Source: Micromonospora echinofusca
GTDB taxonomy: Bacteria; Actinomycetota; Actinomycetes; Mycobacteriales; Micromonosporaceae
Direction of reading: 5' to 3'
Assembly: GCF_900091445.1 (NCBI RefSeq)
Contig: NZ_LT607733.1
Span: forward strand, 1,567,501-1,631,500
Length of the DNA: 64,000 bases
Shown here: one piece after another, positions 25,262 through 35,886 of the stretch
Numbering within the stretch: position 1 is the stretch's first letter
How the letters are laid out: each line of letters starts with the position of its first letter
Translations under genes and position numbers: made by a program
The notes under the pieces: generated by a model
The model's database searches: none
The model's input: only the letters and a program-made list of their open reading frames with translations
Told to the model about the DNA's origin: nothing

Positions 25262-25778
25262 CGGGCACCTGGGCTCGGGCGGCGAGCCACTGCCTTTCCG
25301 CCTCCAGGAGGCTCAGTGAGTACGAGAACACCTCGTGCGCCGGTCGCGGGAGGGGGGCCTGCGCCTGCTGCGCCGCCCGGATCGCCCCGATGCGGGCCTC
25401 GACCCCCGCCAGCCGGGTACGCAGCGCCACCGCGTACTCCCGGTCGGAGAGCAGGGGCAGGTTGGCGAGGCCGGCGAGCAGCGGATGCCGGACCGGCTGC
25501 GGCTGCGCGACGAGGGCCAGCGCGGTGCGCGCCGCGACCTGTCGGCCCTCGGCGGTGGCGTGGAAGACGCGGCGGGACTTCGCGGTGGCGGGAGCCTCGG
25601 GAGCGTGGACCAGGCCGCGCTTCTCCAGCTTGCCGAGCAGGTAGTAGATCGAGGAGAACCCGACGTCGGTCCACTGCCGGATGCCGCGTTGCGCGATGAC
25701 CTGCTCCAGGTCGTAGCCGTGCCGTGCGCGCTCGACGATCAGGCCCAGCACGGTCAGCTCGGCGGGGGTCAGCTCCAC
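25245..25778 (-). CDS. PadR-family transcriptional repressor
   Basis: 177-aa regulator. The winged HTH is ELTPAELTVLGLIVERARHG, YDLEQVIAQRGIRQWTDVGF, SSIYYLLGKLEKRGLVHA, followed by a four-helix dimerisation tail typical of PadR subfamily 2. It is first in an operon with the GyrI-like protein and starts leaderlessly at GTG 25778. Confidence 0.88.
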   Translation of the reverse strand: MELTPAELTVLGLIVERARHGYDLEQVIAQRGIRQWTDVGFSSIYYLLGKLEKRGLVHAPEAPATAKSRRVFHATAEGRQVAARTALALVAQPQPVRHPLLAGLANLPLLSDREYAVALRTRLAGVEARIGAIRAAQQAQAPLPRPAHEVFSYSLSLLEAERQWLAARAQVPDDGQD

Positions 25779-25782
25779 GCTC

Positions 25783-25803
25783 CTATCCTAATACTGGAAT
25801 AGG
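25783..25803 (-). promoter_or_regulatory. PadR promoter and possible operator
   Basis: Minus-strand TAGGAT (25785-25790) ends 6 nt before GTG 25778. It overlaps an inverted repeat CCTAT-N11-ATAGG (25783-25803) in an AT-rich patch, a good position for autorepression by PadR. Confidence 0.5.
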
Positions 25804-25844
25804 GTGCCCCGGTGCCCACGGCACCGGGGTGATCCGGTTGACTG

Positions 25845-27032
25845 GTGCCCGTGTTGAAGGTGGGACTGACCGGAGGCATCGGGTCGGGCAAGAGCGCCGT
25901 GGCGAGGCGCCTGGCGGAACGCGGCGCGGTGGTGATCGACTCCGACCGCCTGGCCCGGGAGGTGGTCGCGCCGGGCACGGAAGGGCTGGCCGAGATCGTC
26001 GCGGCCTTCTCCGACCGGGTCCTCGACGCCGACGGCGCCCTCGACCGGGCGGCGCTGGGCGCGCTGGTGTTCGCCGACGAGACGGCGCGCCGCCGCCTGG
26101 AGGCGATCACCCATCCCCGCGTACGGGCCCGCTCCGCCGAGCTGGCCGCCGCGGCGGGGCCCGACGCGATCGTGGTCAACGACGTGCCGCTGCTGGTGGA
26201 GGTGGGGCTCGCCCCCTCGTACCACCTGGTGGTCGTGGTGCAGACGGAGGTGGCCACCCGACTCGCGCGGCTGGCCCGCGACCGGGGGATGGACCGGGCG
26301 GAGGCCGAGCGGCGGATCGCCGCGCAGGCCGACGACGCGCGGCGCCGGGCCGCGGCGGACGTGCTGCTGACCAACGACGGCAGCCTCGCCGACCTGCACG
26401 CGGCGGTCGACGCGCTGTGGCACGAGCGGCTGCGGCCCTACGAGGCGAACCTGCGCGAGCGGCGGGCGGCCACCTCGGAGCACGTCGTCCTGACGGAGGC
26501 CGACCCGACCTGGCCGCAGCAGTACGCGCGGCTGGCCGCCCGGATCCGGCACGCGGTCGCCCCCGCCGACCCGCGCATCGACCACATCGGCTCGACCGCG
26601 GTCCCGGGACTCGCCGCCAAGGACGTGATCGACATCCAGCTCACCGTCCCGACCCTCGCCGACGCGGACGGGCCGCTGGCCGAACGACTCGCGGCGGCGG
26701 GTTTCCCGCGCCTGCCCGGCGACTGGTGGGACAACCCCCGCCCGCCCGGCAGCGCCCGCTGGGAGAAGCGGCTGCACGCCAGCGCCGACCCCGGCCGCCC
26801 CGTGCACCTGCACGTCCGCCCGGTGGACTCGCCCGGCTGGCGGTACGCGCTGCTGATGCGCGACCACCTGCGTGCCGACCCGGACCAGCGGTCGGCCTAC
26901 CTGACGCTGAAGCGGGAGCTGGCGGCCTCCGCCCCCGACAGCGCCACCTGGACCACCGCGAAGGACCCGTGGTTCGACGAGGAGCACCTGCGCGCCGAGC
27001 AGTGGGCGGCGCAGACGGGCTGGCGTCCCTGA
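25845..27032 (+). CDS. coaE: Dephospho-CoA kinase fused to UPF0157/GrpB domain
   Basis: Catalyses the last step of CoA synthesis. Residues 1-200 are CoaE: P-loop GLTGGIGSGKSAVARRL, VIDSDRLAREVVAPGTEG and HPRVRARSAEL, with VVNDVPLLVEVGL. Residues about 210-395 are a UPF0157/GrpB nucleotidyltransferase-like domain (DPTWPQQYARLAARI, IDHIGSTAVPGLAAKDVIDI, HLHVRP). This fusion, 395 aa, is the known actinobacterial arrangement, as in M. tuberculosis; the second domain is thought to help folding or regulation. GTG 25845 or 25851 both fit. Confidence 0.94.
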   Translation: MPVLKVGLTGGIGSGKSAVARRLAERGAVVIDSDRLAREVVAPGTEGLAEIVAAFSDRVLDADGALDRAALGALVFADETARRRLEAITHPRVRARSAELAAAAGPDAIVVNDVPLLVEVGLAPSYHLVVVVQTEVATRLARLARDRGMDRAEAERRIAAQADDARRRAAADVLLTNDGSLADLHAAVDALWHERLRPYEANLRERRAATSEHVVLTEADPTWPQQYARLAARIRHAVAPADPRIDHIGSTAVPGLAAKDVIDIQLTVPTLADADGPLAERLAAAGFPRLPGDWWDNPRPPGSARWEKRLHASADPGRPVHLHVRPVDSPGWRYALLMRDHLRADPDQRSAYLTLKRELAASAPDSATWTTAKDPWFDEEHLRAEQWAAQTGWRP

Positions 27033-27036
27033 CCGG

Positions 27037-28506
27037 TCAGCGGCCCCCGACCGGGGGCCGGGGCGCCGGCACGAGCCGGGGCACCGGGTCGGGCGTCAGG
27101 TCGAGCTGGGCCCACGCGCCGACGCGGGTACGCCGCTCCAGGCGGCGTAGCTCGCCGGAACGGTCGATCCAGTAGCGCAGCGGCCCCCGCGCCGTTCGCA
27201 GCTCGACCACGTCGACGGTCCTCCCGGCGACGGTGTCGCCGCGGATCCGACGGGGGGCCTCCCGTCCGCCAGGCCCGGCGGCCCGCAGGGCCGCGTCGAG
27301 CAGCAGCCCCAGCTCGCCCGCGCGGCGCGGGTCGGCGCGCCACCCCTCGGCGGGCGGCGGCAGCGGCGGCCGGCCGGGCGACTCCACGCCGCCCGGGACG
27401 GTCGTGGCCGGCACGTCCGCGCGGCTGGCGCCGGTGCCGTCCACGCGCAGCAGCGTCCGGCGATCCGGCACGCCGAGGTCGGCGACGGCCACGTACGCGG
27501 TCCGCGTGCCCCAGCTCACCCAGCCGGCACCGCGCAGGTTGGTGACGGTGGCGACGGGCGCGGTCAGGGTCACGGCGGCGCCCCCGCGGGCCCGCAGCCG
27601 GGCGGGCAACCGGTCGAGCCGGCCCCGTTCGGCGGTGCTCAGCGCCCGGGGCTGCCCCGGCCGCCCGCCGAGGGCGTCGACGGGCCGCAGCGTCGGCCGG
27701 TCCGCCCGGTTGAGCTGCACGGTCACCGGTCCGGCGCCGGCCAGCACGGTCTCCAGCCGGTGCAGCCGGGCGTCGTGGTCGAGCCAGTAGCGCGGGTGCC
27801 CGTCCGGCGACGGGGGCGGGGCCGACGCGCCGGGACCGGGCGGCGGCGCCTGGAGGATGTCGACCGGCGCCGCCCCGACGCTGGCGCCACCGACGCGGCG
27901 CGCCGCGTCGGCCGGCGGGTCCGGGCGGTCGGTGGCGAGGCGGAAGACCAGGTCGAGCACGGCGGCCAGCCACCGCCCGGCGGACGGGTCGTGCAGCCGC
28001 CAGCGCTCCGTCGGCGGCACAAGCGGGGGCGGCGCGGGGGTCGGCACCGCCGTCGGGTCGGGCCGCAGCAGGGCCACCGTCGGGGTGGCCTGGAGCAGCC
28101 CGCGCTCGGCGCCCGCGCCGGGCCCGCCGACGTCGAGGTAGACCATCGGCCGCGACCAGTCGACCCAGCCGACGAGTTCGGTACGCGCCCCGCCGGCGCC
28201 CGCCGTCACGCGCACCCCGGCCCGCAGGTCCCGGTAGTTGGTGACCCGCATCGCGGCCAGCCGCTCGCGTTCGTCGGCGGTCAGCGCCCGCGGCTGTTCC
28301 GCCCGCTCGGGTGCCCAGGTCAGCAGCCCCACCACCAGCGCGGCGGCGGAGAGCACGGCCACGGCCGCGAGCACCAGCAGGACGGTACGCCGACGGCCGG
28401 TCACCACCCGTGGGACGCCGCCGGTGTGGGCGTCGTCGTGCGGCGGGGTGGCCGGTGGCGGGTGCGTCGGGCCGGGACGGGCGGTCCGGTCGGCGGAGGT
28501 CTCCAT
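27037..28506 (-). CDS. Membrane-anchored protein with internal duplication
   Basis: 489-aa protein of unknown function. A Pro-rich cytosolic head (1-37) is followed by one transmembrane helix (about 40-66) and an exported region made of two related halves. Each half begins LT/LSxxERxRL, contains a GWVDW or GWVSWG strand, and ends in a matching block: PRYWLDHDARLHRLETVL in half 1 and LRYWIDRSGELRRLERRT in half 2. The YWID..G.L.R.E pattern recalls LppX/LprG-like lipid-carrier domains, but similarity is slight. It ends 5 bp from the coaE stop, convergently. Confidence 0.7.
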   Translation of the reverse strand: METSADRTARPGPTHPPPATPPHDDAHTGGVPRVVTGRRRTVLLVLAAVAVLSAAALVVGLLTWAPERAEQPRALTADERERLAAMRVTNYRDLRAGVRVTAGAGGARTELVGWVDWSRPMVYLDVGGPGAGAERGLLQATPTVALLRPDPTAVPTPAPPPLVPPTERWRLHDPSAGRWLAAVLDLVFRLATDRPDPPADAARRVGGASVGAAPVDILQAPPPGPGASAPPPSPDGHPRYWLDHDARLHRLETVLAGAGPVTVQLNRADRPTLRPVDALGGRPGQPRALSTAERGRLDRLPARLRARGGAAVTLTAPVATVTNLRGAGWVSWGTRTAYVAVADLGVPDRRTLLRVDGTGASRADVPATTVPGGVESPGRPPLPPPAEGWRADPRRAGELGLLLDAALRAAGPGGREAPRRIRGDTVAGRTVDVVELRTARGPLRYWIDRSGELRRLERRTRVGAWAQLDLTPDPVPRLVPAPRPPVGGR

Positions 28507-28792
28507 GGGAGGTTGAACGCGATTCGCCCCGGTGGGGTGACGAGCAGGGGCGCTCGCGGCGGCCGGTCAGCGCCTCACGCGCGACCACGTCGGGTGCGCA
28601 CGCCGGGCATGCCGGGTGCTGCGACCCCTGTGCCGGGGGCGGGCCGGCCCTGACGGCCTGGCCACCTGCCCGGTCGGCCGCCGCGAGCGGCCTACACGGA
28701 GAGCGTAGTCCGGTGAGATGCGCCACACAATGTGAATATTGAAGCCGATCACGGACCGGGCGTAGTGGCGTCGCGGTGTCGGACCCCCGGCG

Positions 28793-28798
28793 TACCGT
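28793..28798 (+). promoter_or_regulatory. Leaderless -10 for uvrB
   Basis: TACCGT ends 7 nt before ATG 28806. This supports ATG 28806 against an in-frame GTG at 28776. No LexA-type box was seen in the 300-bp region 28507-28805, which otherwise shows no gene. Confidence 0.6.
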
Positions 28799-28805
28799 TG
28801 GGGTC

Positions 28806-30914
<2,109 letters not shown>

Positions 30915-30986
30915 CCGGTCGGCGCCGGCGCTCCGCCCGAAACCGCAGCGGCCGGCGCACGGTCCCGCGGTGACGACGGGGGGCCG

Positions 30987-31850
30987 GTGATGGACGGGGT
31001 GGCCGGCGAACTGGTCGTCGGCGTCCCCGAGGTCCGGCTGCGCCCCTTCGTGGAGCGCTACGTCGGCTACCGGGAGTGGGCCGCGCAGCCCCTCGTCCGC
31101 CGGGAGGTGGCCGGGGCGTTCGTGGTGGTCATCCTCGGCTGGGGCGCCCCGCTCGACGTCGTCGACCCGCGCAGCGCCGAGCGCAGCGCCTACCGGGTCG
31201 ACTCGTTCGTCGCCGGCACCTTCGACGCGTACTGCGCGACCCGCACCTTCGGCGTGGGCGAGGGCGTCGAGCTGTTGCTGGCCCCGCTGGCAGCCCGGCG
31301 GATCCTCGGGCTGCCCCTCGGGGAACTGGCCAACCGGGCGGTGGCGGTCGAGCACCTGCCGGGAGGGTGGTTGGACCGGTTGCGGTGCCGCCTCGCTGCC
31401 GCCGAGAGCTGGTCGGCCCGTTTTGCCCTGCTCGACGCCGCGCTGGCCGCCCGGCTGGCGACGGCCGGGCCGGTCGACGCGCGGCTGGGCCGGGCCTGGC
31501 AGCGGCTGGCCGACAACGGCGGGCGGATCGGCGTGGGGCCGCTCGCCGACGAACTGGGCTGGAGTCGCCGTCACTTCGCCGTGCGGTTCCGCCAGGAGGT
31601 CGGCCTGTCGCCGAAGACCGTTGCCCGGCTGTTGCGCTTCCACCGCGCGTACGCGGCCTTGGGCGCGGGGCCGGGCGTGCCGGAGGCACTCGTCGGGGCG
31701 GAGCACCCGGGGCTGGCCGGCGGCTGGGCGGATCTGGCCGTGCGCTGCGGCTACTACGACCAGTCCCACCTGATCCGCGACTTCCGCGAGTTTGCCGGCG
31801 ACACCCCGGCCGCGCTGCTCGCGAGGTCACATTCGTCCAATCCCGGCTGA
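30987..31850 (+). CDS. AraC-family transcriptional regulator
   Basis: 287-aa regulator. The N-terminal half (LRPFVERYVGYREWA, then a cupin-like region with GLPLGELANRAVAVEHLPG) resembles DUF6597-type sensor domains. The C-terminal double HTH is LADELGWSRRHFAVRFRQEV, GLSPKTVARLLRFHRAY and LAVRCGYYDQSHLIRDFREF. GTG 30987 follows a G-rich ribosome site. Only 24 bp separate it from the VOC gene, which is often its partner and probable target. Confidence 0.87.
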   Translation: MMDGVAGELVVGVPEVRLRPFVERYVGYREWAAQPLVRREVAGAFVVVILGWGAPLDVVDPRSAERSAYRVDSFVAGTFDAYCATRTFGVGEGVELLLAPLAARRILGLPLGELANRAVAVEHLPGGWLDRLRCRLAAAESWSARFALLDAALAARLATAGPVDARLGRAWQRLADNGGRIGVGPLADELGWSRRHFAVRFRQEVGLSPKTVARLLRFHRAYAALGAGPGVPEALVGAEHPGLAGGWADLAVRCGYYDQSHLIRDFREFAGDTPAALLARSHSSNPG

Positions 31851-31874
31851 CCGGCTCGGCGGCAGAATCGGGGC

Positions 31875-32243
31875 ATGCGAACCATCTACCCGATCTTCCG
31901 TTACCGGGACGCGCGCCCCGCCATCGACTGGCTCTGCGCGGCGTTCGGCTTCACCGTGCACGCCGTCCATGACTCGCCCGACGGTTCCGTGGCGCACGCC
32001 GAGCTCATCCTCGACACTGGGATGATCATGGTGGGTGAGCGGCCCGACTCCGCGCCCCGCCCGGGCGACGAGGAGTGGTCGGTGTACGTGGCGGTGGATG
32101 ATCTCGACGCGCACCACGCCCGCGCCCGGGCGGCCGGTGCCGAGATCGTCCGCGAGCCCTTCGACACCGACTACGGCTCCCGCGACTACGCCGCCCGTGA
32201 CCTGGCGGGGAACGTCTGGTCGTTCGGCACGTACCGGCCCTGA
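31875..32243 (+). CDS. VOC-family (glyoxalase-like) protein
   Basis: 122-aa protein with paired beta-alpha-beta-beta-beta modules: PIFRYRDARPAIDWLCAAFG, then EWSVYVAVDDLDAHHARARA and DYGSRDYAARDLAGNVWSFG. Many relatives confer resistance to, or bind, small hydrophobic compounds; metal ligands are not obvious. A CAGAAT hexamer 6 nt before the ATG could support leaderless expression as well as readthrough from the AraC gene. Confidence 0.85.
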   Translation: MRTIYPIFRYRDARPAIDWLCAAFGFTVHAVHDSPDGSVAHAELILDTGMIMVGERPDSAPRPGDEEWSVYVAVDDLDAHHARARAAGAEIVREPFDTDYGSRDYAARDLAGNVWSFGTYRP

Positions 32244-32311
32244 CCGCCGCGACGCGGACCCCTGTGGTGCGGCAGGGCGAGCGGTCCCAGTTGCGGTACG
32301 CGAGCGAGCTA

Positions 32312-32341
32312 TTGCGCTCAGTGATCGTCCTTGCGTACTCT
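32312..32341 (+). promoter_or_regulatory. Promoter of XRE-DUF5753 gene
   Basis: TTGCGC (32312-32317), spacer 18, TACTCT (32336-32341), with a start predicted near 32348 and ATG at 32363. Confidence 0.55.
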
Positions 32342-32362
32342 CCCTCGGTGGGGAGGCAGGGG

Positions 32363-33223
32363 ATGCCGTTGCCAACGAGTCCGGTCATTCGTCGCGCCCG
32401 GCTGGGCGCCGAGCTGCGTCAGCTGCGGCGGCGGGAGGCGCTGACCCTGGAGCAGGTCTGCGACCGGCTGGGGTGGGCCTCCACCTCGAAGCTGTCCCGC
32501 ATCGAGCTGGGGCAGAGCCGGCCCGACCTGGCCGACGTGCTCGACCTGCTCGACGTCTACGAGGTGCCGCCGCCGCAGCGCGACGCGCTCATCGTCATCG
32601 CCCGCGACGCCGCCACCAGTCGGGGCTGGTGGAAGGCGCTGGGGGAGATGGGGGAGCGGCAGCGCACCTACGCCGAGCTGGAGGCGGGCGCAGCGAGCAT
32701 CGTGGACTGGCAGCCCGCCGTCGTGCCGGGGCTGCTCCAGACCCCGGCGTACGCGCGGCTGCGGATCGCCGTCGGCCGGCTGCTCGACCCGGCCCTCGAC
32801 GTGGACGCCGACGTGCGCGCCCGGGCGCTGCGGCACGAGGTGCTGCGGCGGGCCGACCCGCCCCGCTACACGGCGCTGCTCGCCGAGGCGGCCTGCGACG
32901 CCGGTGACACCCCACCGCAGGTGTGGCGGGAGCAGCTGCGGCACCTGGTCGACCTGGCCGGCCTGCCGCACGTGACGATCCGGCTGCTGCCCCGGGGCGT
33001 CGCCGCGCGGGGCGGGGCGCAGCCGCTCACGCCCTACTCCTGCTACTCGTTCCCCGACCCGGCCGACCCGCGCACGGTGATGCTGGAGGCGCTGACCACC
33101 GACGTACGCCTGGCGACGGCGGTCGACGTCGACCGCTACGAGCGGCTCACGGGCTGGCTGTTGGAGGCGGCCCTCGGCCCGGAGGAGACGGTCGCGGCCC
33201 TGAACCGCCTCGCCGTCGACTGA
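32363..33223 (+). CDS. XRE regulator with DUF5753 domain
   Basis: 286-aa protein. Residues about 10-70 are a Cro/C1-type HTH (LGAELRQLRRREALTLEQV, WASTSKLSRIELGQSRPDLA). The remainder is DUF5753 (YAELEAGAASIVDWQPAVVP, GLLQTPAYARL, LAEAACD, LPHVTIRLLPRGV). The family is hugely expanded in Streptomyces and Micromonospora and normally pairs with a small DUF397 protein; none is found here. ATG 32363 follows GGGAGG. Confidence 0.9.
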   Translation: MPLPTSPVIRRARLGAELRQLRRREALTLEQVCDRLGWASTSKLSRIELGQSRPDLADVLDLLDVYEVPPPQRDALIVIARDAATSRGWWKALGEMGERQRTYAELEAGAASIVDWQPAVVPGLLQTPAYARLRIAVGRLLDPALDVDADVRARALRHEVLRRADPPRYTALLAEAACDAGDTPPQVWREQLRHLVDLAGLPHVTIRLLPRGVAARGGAQPLTPYSCYSFPDPADPRTVMLEALTTDVRLATAVDVDRYERLTGWLLEAALGPEETVAALNRLAVD

Positions 33224-33229
33224 GCCCGC

Positions 33230-33988
33230 TCACACGTGGCGGCGGAAGCCGCCCTCCGAGTCGATCACCTGGCCGGTGATCCAGTCGGCGTCGGACGAGC
33301 AGAGGAACCGCACCAGCCGGGCGGCGTCCTGCGGGGTGCCCCAGCGCCCGCCCGGGAAGAGCTTCGCGACCTCGGCGTACGCCTCGGCGGAGGCGTACCC
33401 GGTGTCCGTCGGGCCGGGATGGACGCAGTTGACGGTGATGCCGCGAGGCATCAGCAGCGGCGAGAGCTGGAAGGTCGCGTTCTCCACCGCCGCCTTGCTG
33501 ACCGCATAGGCGAGGGTCTGCGGCATCGGGCCGAGGCGCTGGCCGCTGGAGAAGAGCACCAACCGGCCGCCCTCGCCGGCGGTGAAGGCCTCGGCGAACG
33601 CCTCGGCGAGCAGCAGCGTGGCCCGCACGTTGACCAGCAGGTGCCGGTCGATCTCGGCCGCGTCCAGCGCGCCGAACGGGGTGTCGGTGCAGTATGCGTG
33701 CACGGCGACCACCGCGTCGAGCCGGCCGTGCCGGCGCAGCGCCTCGCCGACCAGGTCGGCGGGCGCCGCCGGGTCGAGCAGGTCGGCGCGGACGTGTGCG
33801 GCGTCGCCCAATTCGCCCAGCAGGGCCGGCACGCCCTCGGGATCACCGCCGTAGGGCTGGGCGTCGTCGAACTCCGGCAGGCCGGTGAGCAGCAGCCGCC
33901 AGCCGTCCGCGGCGAGCGTGCGGGCGACCGCCGCGCCGATGCCGATGCGCCGACTCACGCCCGTCACGAGGGCCACCCGTTGCGTCAT
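33230..33988 (-). CDS. SDR-family oxidoreductase
   Basis: 252-aa short-chain dehydrogenase. The cofactor loop is TGVSRRIGIGAAVA, slightly expanded. Catalytic Ser (VLFSSGQRLG), Tyr-x3-Lys (AYAVSKAAVE) and VNCVHPGPTDTGYASAEAYA follow. SVHAYC replaces NNAG (VVAVHAYCTD), unusual but seen in aminoglycoside-acetyltransferase-like SDR annotations. Substrate unknown. Its end is 6 bp from the XRE stop, convergently. Confidence 0.85.
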   Translation of the reverse strand: MTQRVALVTGVSRRIGIGAAVARTLAADGWRLLLTGLPEFDDAQPYGGDPEGVPALLGELGDAAHVRADLLDPAAPADLVGEALRRHGRLDAVVAVHAYCTDTPFGALDAAEIDRHLLVNVRATLLLAEAFAEAFTAGEGGRLVLFSSGQRLGPMPQTLAYAVSKAAVENATFQLSPLLMPRGITVNCVHPGPTDTGYASAEAYAEVAKLFPGGRWGTPQDAARLVRFLCSSDADWITGQVIDSEGGFRRHV

Positions 33989-34125
33989 GGAGGCCAGTCA
34001 ACCGTGGCCTGGTGCCCGGGGGCCAGCGGTTATCGCCGCGCGGCAACCGGGCCCGGCGCCCCCGAGCCCGCCGGGACCGGCGGCCGACGCGTGCACGGCG
34101 CACCCTAGGGCAGGGGTACGACAAT

Positions 34126-34419
34126 TCAGGCCGGCACGTCCACGAAGTGCTCGACCAGCGGCGGGTTGGCGAAGTGCGGACCGATGAGCGCCCGCCACCG
34201 CGCGAAGCGCTCGGTGCCGCGGAAGTTGTCGTTGTGCGCCTCGACCGAGTCCCACTCGACCAGCAGCACGAAGCGGCTCGGGGACTCGACGCCCCGGGTC
34301 ATCCGCACCGACCGGCAGCCGGGCGTGCCCGCGAGCACCGGATGCCCCTCGGCGTACGCGGCGGCGAAATCGTCCTCGTGGCCCGGTAGTACGTCGATGA
34401 GCGCGACCTCAAGCACCAT
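34126..34419 (-). CDS. Antibiotic biosynthesis monooxygenase (ABM) domain protein
   Basis: 97-aa ferredoxin-like dimeric protein: MVLEVALIDVLPGHEDDFAA, AGTPGCRSVRMTRGVESPSR, FVLLVEWDSVEAHNDNFR and FANPPLVEHFVDV. This is the stand-alone ABM type, used for small-molecule oxidation without cofactor or as a detoxifying enzyme. There is no biosynthetic cluster around it, so housekeeping use is likely. Confidence 0.88.
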   Translation of the reverse strand: MVLEVALIDVLPGHEDDFAAAYAEGHPVLAGTPGCRSVRMTRGVESPSRFVLLVEWDSVEAHNDNFRGTERFARWRALIGPHFANPPLVEHFVDVPA

Positions 34420-34510
34420 GCCGGCAGCCTTTCACGCCGCCGTCCGGGCCGCGCGTCGCGGGGGTCTGTTCCCGAGGCCCGGGCGGACCTAGGGCGGGCG
34501 CGCGGAAAAG

Positions 34511-34528
34511 GGGAGGCGCATGCCTCCC
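34511..34528. repeat. Inverted repeat upstream of ABM gene
   Basis: GGGAGGC-GCAT-GCCTCCC, 92 bp before the ABM start on its strand. Could be an operator. Bases 34529-34650 hold nothing else I can name. Confidence 0.35.
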
Positions 34529-34659
34529 ATCCGGGCACCTAGCCTCCTAGGACGCGGACAGGCGGCGTACCCCGTCACGCGCCTTCCGATAGATGCTCGC
34601 GAGTGGGGAAGGACACCGGCCGCCCGGGCTGCGGCCGCTCGCCACGATGGGCGACAATG

Positions 34660-34790
34660 GCGGGCGAGGAGGGGAGTATTCCCCCGCGACGGGGTCGTCA
34701 GCACGGTCGAGCGCCGATCTGGACGCCCGACCCGGCCCCGTCGGTCGCCGCCCTGCAGGTGGCGACGGAAGAGACCTCCGACAGTCACCA
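34660..34790 (+). promoter_or_regulatory. Candidate yybP-ykoY manganese riboswitch
   Basis: The conserved first-loop sequence GGGGAGTA (34671-34678) opens the region, CGTCAGCACGG follows, and GAGACC in a hairpin loop (CGGAA-GAGACC-TCCG, 34766-34780) closes it. These are the two metal-site halves of the yybP-ykoY class. It precedes a TerC-family gene, a standard member of this Mn(II) regulon. A -10-like GACAAT (34653-34658) just before it could start the transcript. Covariance was not computed. Confidence 0.6.
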
Positions 34791-34804
34791 GTGTCAGCGT
34801 CGCC

Positions 34805-34839
34805 GGCACACCGCGCCCACCGTGGGCGTACGGTGTGCC
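34805..34839 (+). other. Expression-platform hairpin before terC
   Basis: Perfect arms GGCACACCG and CGGTGTGCC with an inner CGCCC/GGGCG stem, 18 bp before the terC ribosome site GGAGGA. Lacking a T-tract, it may gate translation or act as a weak terminator for the riboswitch. Confidence 0.5.
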
Positions 34840-34870
34840 CGTCGCTGCCTGTCTGCCGGAGGAATGAACC

Positions 34871-35872
34871 TTGGACGTGTCCGGACTGGTCTGGGCGGGG
34901 ACGCTCATCGCCCTCACCGGGATCCTGCTCGTGGATCTGCTGATCATCGGTCGGCGACCGCACGAGCCCAGCGTGCGGGAGTCGAGCCTCTGGGTCGGCT
35001 TCTACGTCGCCCTGGCCCTGGTCTTCGGCGCCGGCCTCTGGCTGACCTCGGGGCCCAGCGCGGCCGGGCAGTTCTACACCGGCTGGCTGACCGAGTACAG
35101 CCTCTCGGTCGACAACCTGTTCGTCTTCGTGATCATCATGGCCCGGTTCGGGGTGCCCCGGCAGTACCAGCAGAAGGTGCTGCTCATCGGCATCGTGCTG
35201 GCGCTGGTCATGCGCGGCGGCTTCATCGCGGCCGGCGCGGCGCTCATCTCGCAGTTCTCCTTCGTGTTCTACATCTTCGGCGCGTTCCTGATCTACACCG
35301 CGATCAACCTCGCCCGGCAGGGGGAGCCCGACGAGGACGAGTTCTCCGAGAACGTGTTGATCCGGTGGAGCCGCAAGGCACTGCCGATCTCCCGGGACTA
35401 CGACGGCGCCAGGATGACCACCCACACGGTGAAGGGCAAGCGGATCTTCACCCCGATGCTGATCGTCATGATCGCCATCGGCACCACGGATCTGATCTTC
35501 GCGCTCGACTCCATTCCGGCGATCTTCGGCATCACGCAGGAGCCGTACCTGGTCTTCACCGCCAACGTCTTCGCGCTGATGGGTCTGCGGCAGCTCTACT
35601 TCCTGCTCGGCGGTCTGCTCAGCCGCCTGATCTACCTCAGCTACGGCCTGGCCGTGGTGCTCGGCTTCATCGGCGTCAAGCTGGTGCTGGAGGCCCTCGC
35701 CGACAACAAGCTGCCGTTCATCAATGGCGGCGAGCACGTCTCCTGGGCCCCGCACATCCCGATCTGGCTGTCCCTGACGATCATCCTCGGCACTCTCGTG
35801 GTGGCCACCGTGGCCAGCCTGATCAAGTCCTCCCGCGACCGACGGCGGGTGCTGGTCGACGCCCGCCCCTGA
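34871..35872 (+). CDS. TerC-family integral membrane protein (Mn exporter-like)
   Basis: 333-aa protein with about 9 transmembrane helices. Family motifs are ESSLWVGFYVALALVFGAGL, LTEYSLSVDNLFVFVIIMAR, LLIGIVLALVMRGGFIAAGA and AIGTTDLIFALDSIPAIFGI, with paired Asp residues in the membrane (SVDNLF, ALDSIP). Relatives Alx and MeeF/MeeY export Mn(II) or metallate secreted proteins. TTG 34871 follows GGAGGA by 7 nt. The upstream riboswitch candidate agrees with a role in manganese control. A tellurite role is not supported, since no terB/D/E genes are nearby. Confidence 0.9.
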   Translation: MDVSGLVWAGTLIALTGILLVDLLIIGRRPHEPSVRESSLWVGFYVALALVFGAGLWLTSGPSAAGQFYTGWLTEYSLSVDNLFVFVIIMARFGVPRQYQQKVLLIGIVLALVMRGGFIAAGAALISQFSFVFYIFGAFLIYTAINLARQGEPDEDEFSENVLIRWSRKALPISRDYDGARMTTHTVKGKRIFTPMLIVMIAIGTTDLIFALDSIPAIFGITQEPYLVFTANVFALMGLRQLYFLLGGLLSRLIYLSYGLAVVLGFIGVKLVLEALADNKLPFINGGEHVSWAPHIPIWLSLTIILGTLVVATVASLIKSSRDRRRVLVDARP

Positions 35873-35886
35873 GGCGTACGCGGACG

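Noticed and set aside
28507..28805. LexA/SOS box upstream of uvrB (also searched before uvrA and uvrC).
   Set aside because: No CGAAC-N4-GTTCG-like inverted repeat could be found by eye.
33224..33229. DUF397 partner of the XRE-DUF5753 regulator.
   Set aside because: Only 6 bp separate it from a convergent SDR gene and the upstream gene is a VOC protein, so no partner fits here.
34126..34419. Antibiotic biosynthetic gene cluster suggested by the ABM monooxygenase and SDR genes.
   Set aside because: No synthase, carrier protein, glycosyltransferase or cluster regulator is present; the genes are on separate transcripts.
34871..35872. Tellurite resistance operon.
   Set aside because: Only a TerC-family protein is present with no terB, terD or terE; the riboswitch context points to manganese instead.
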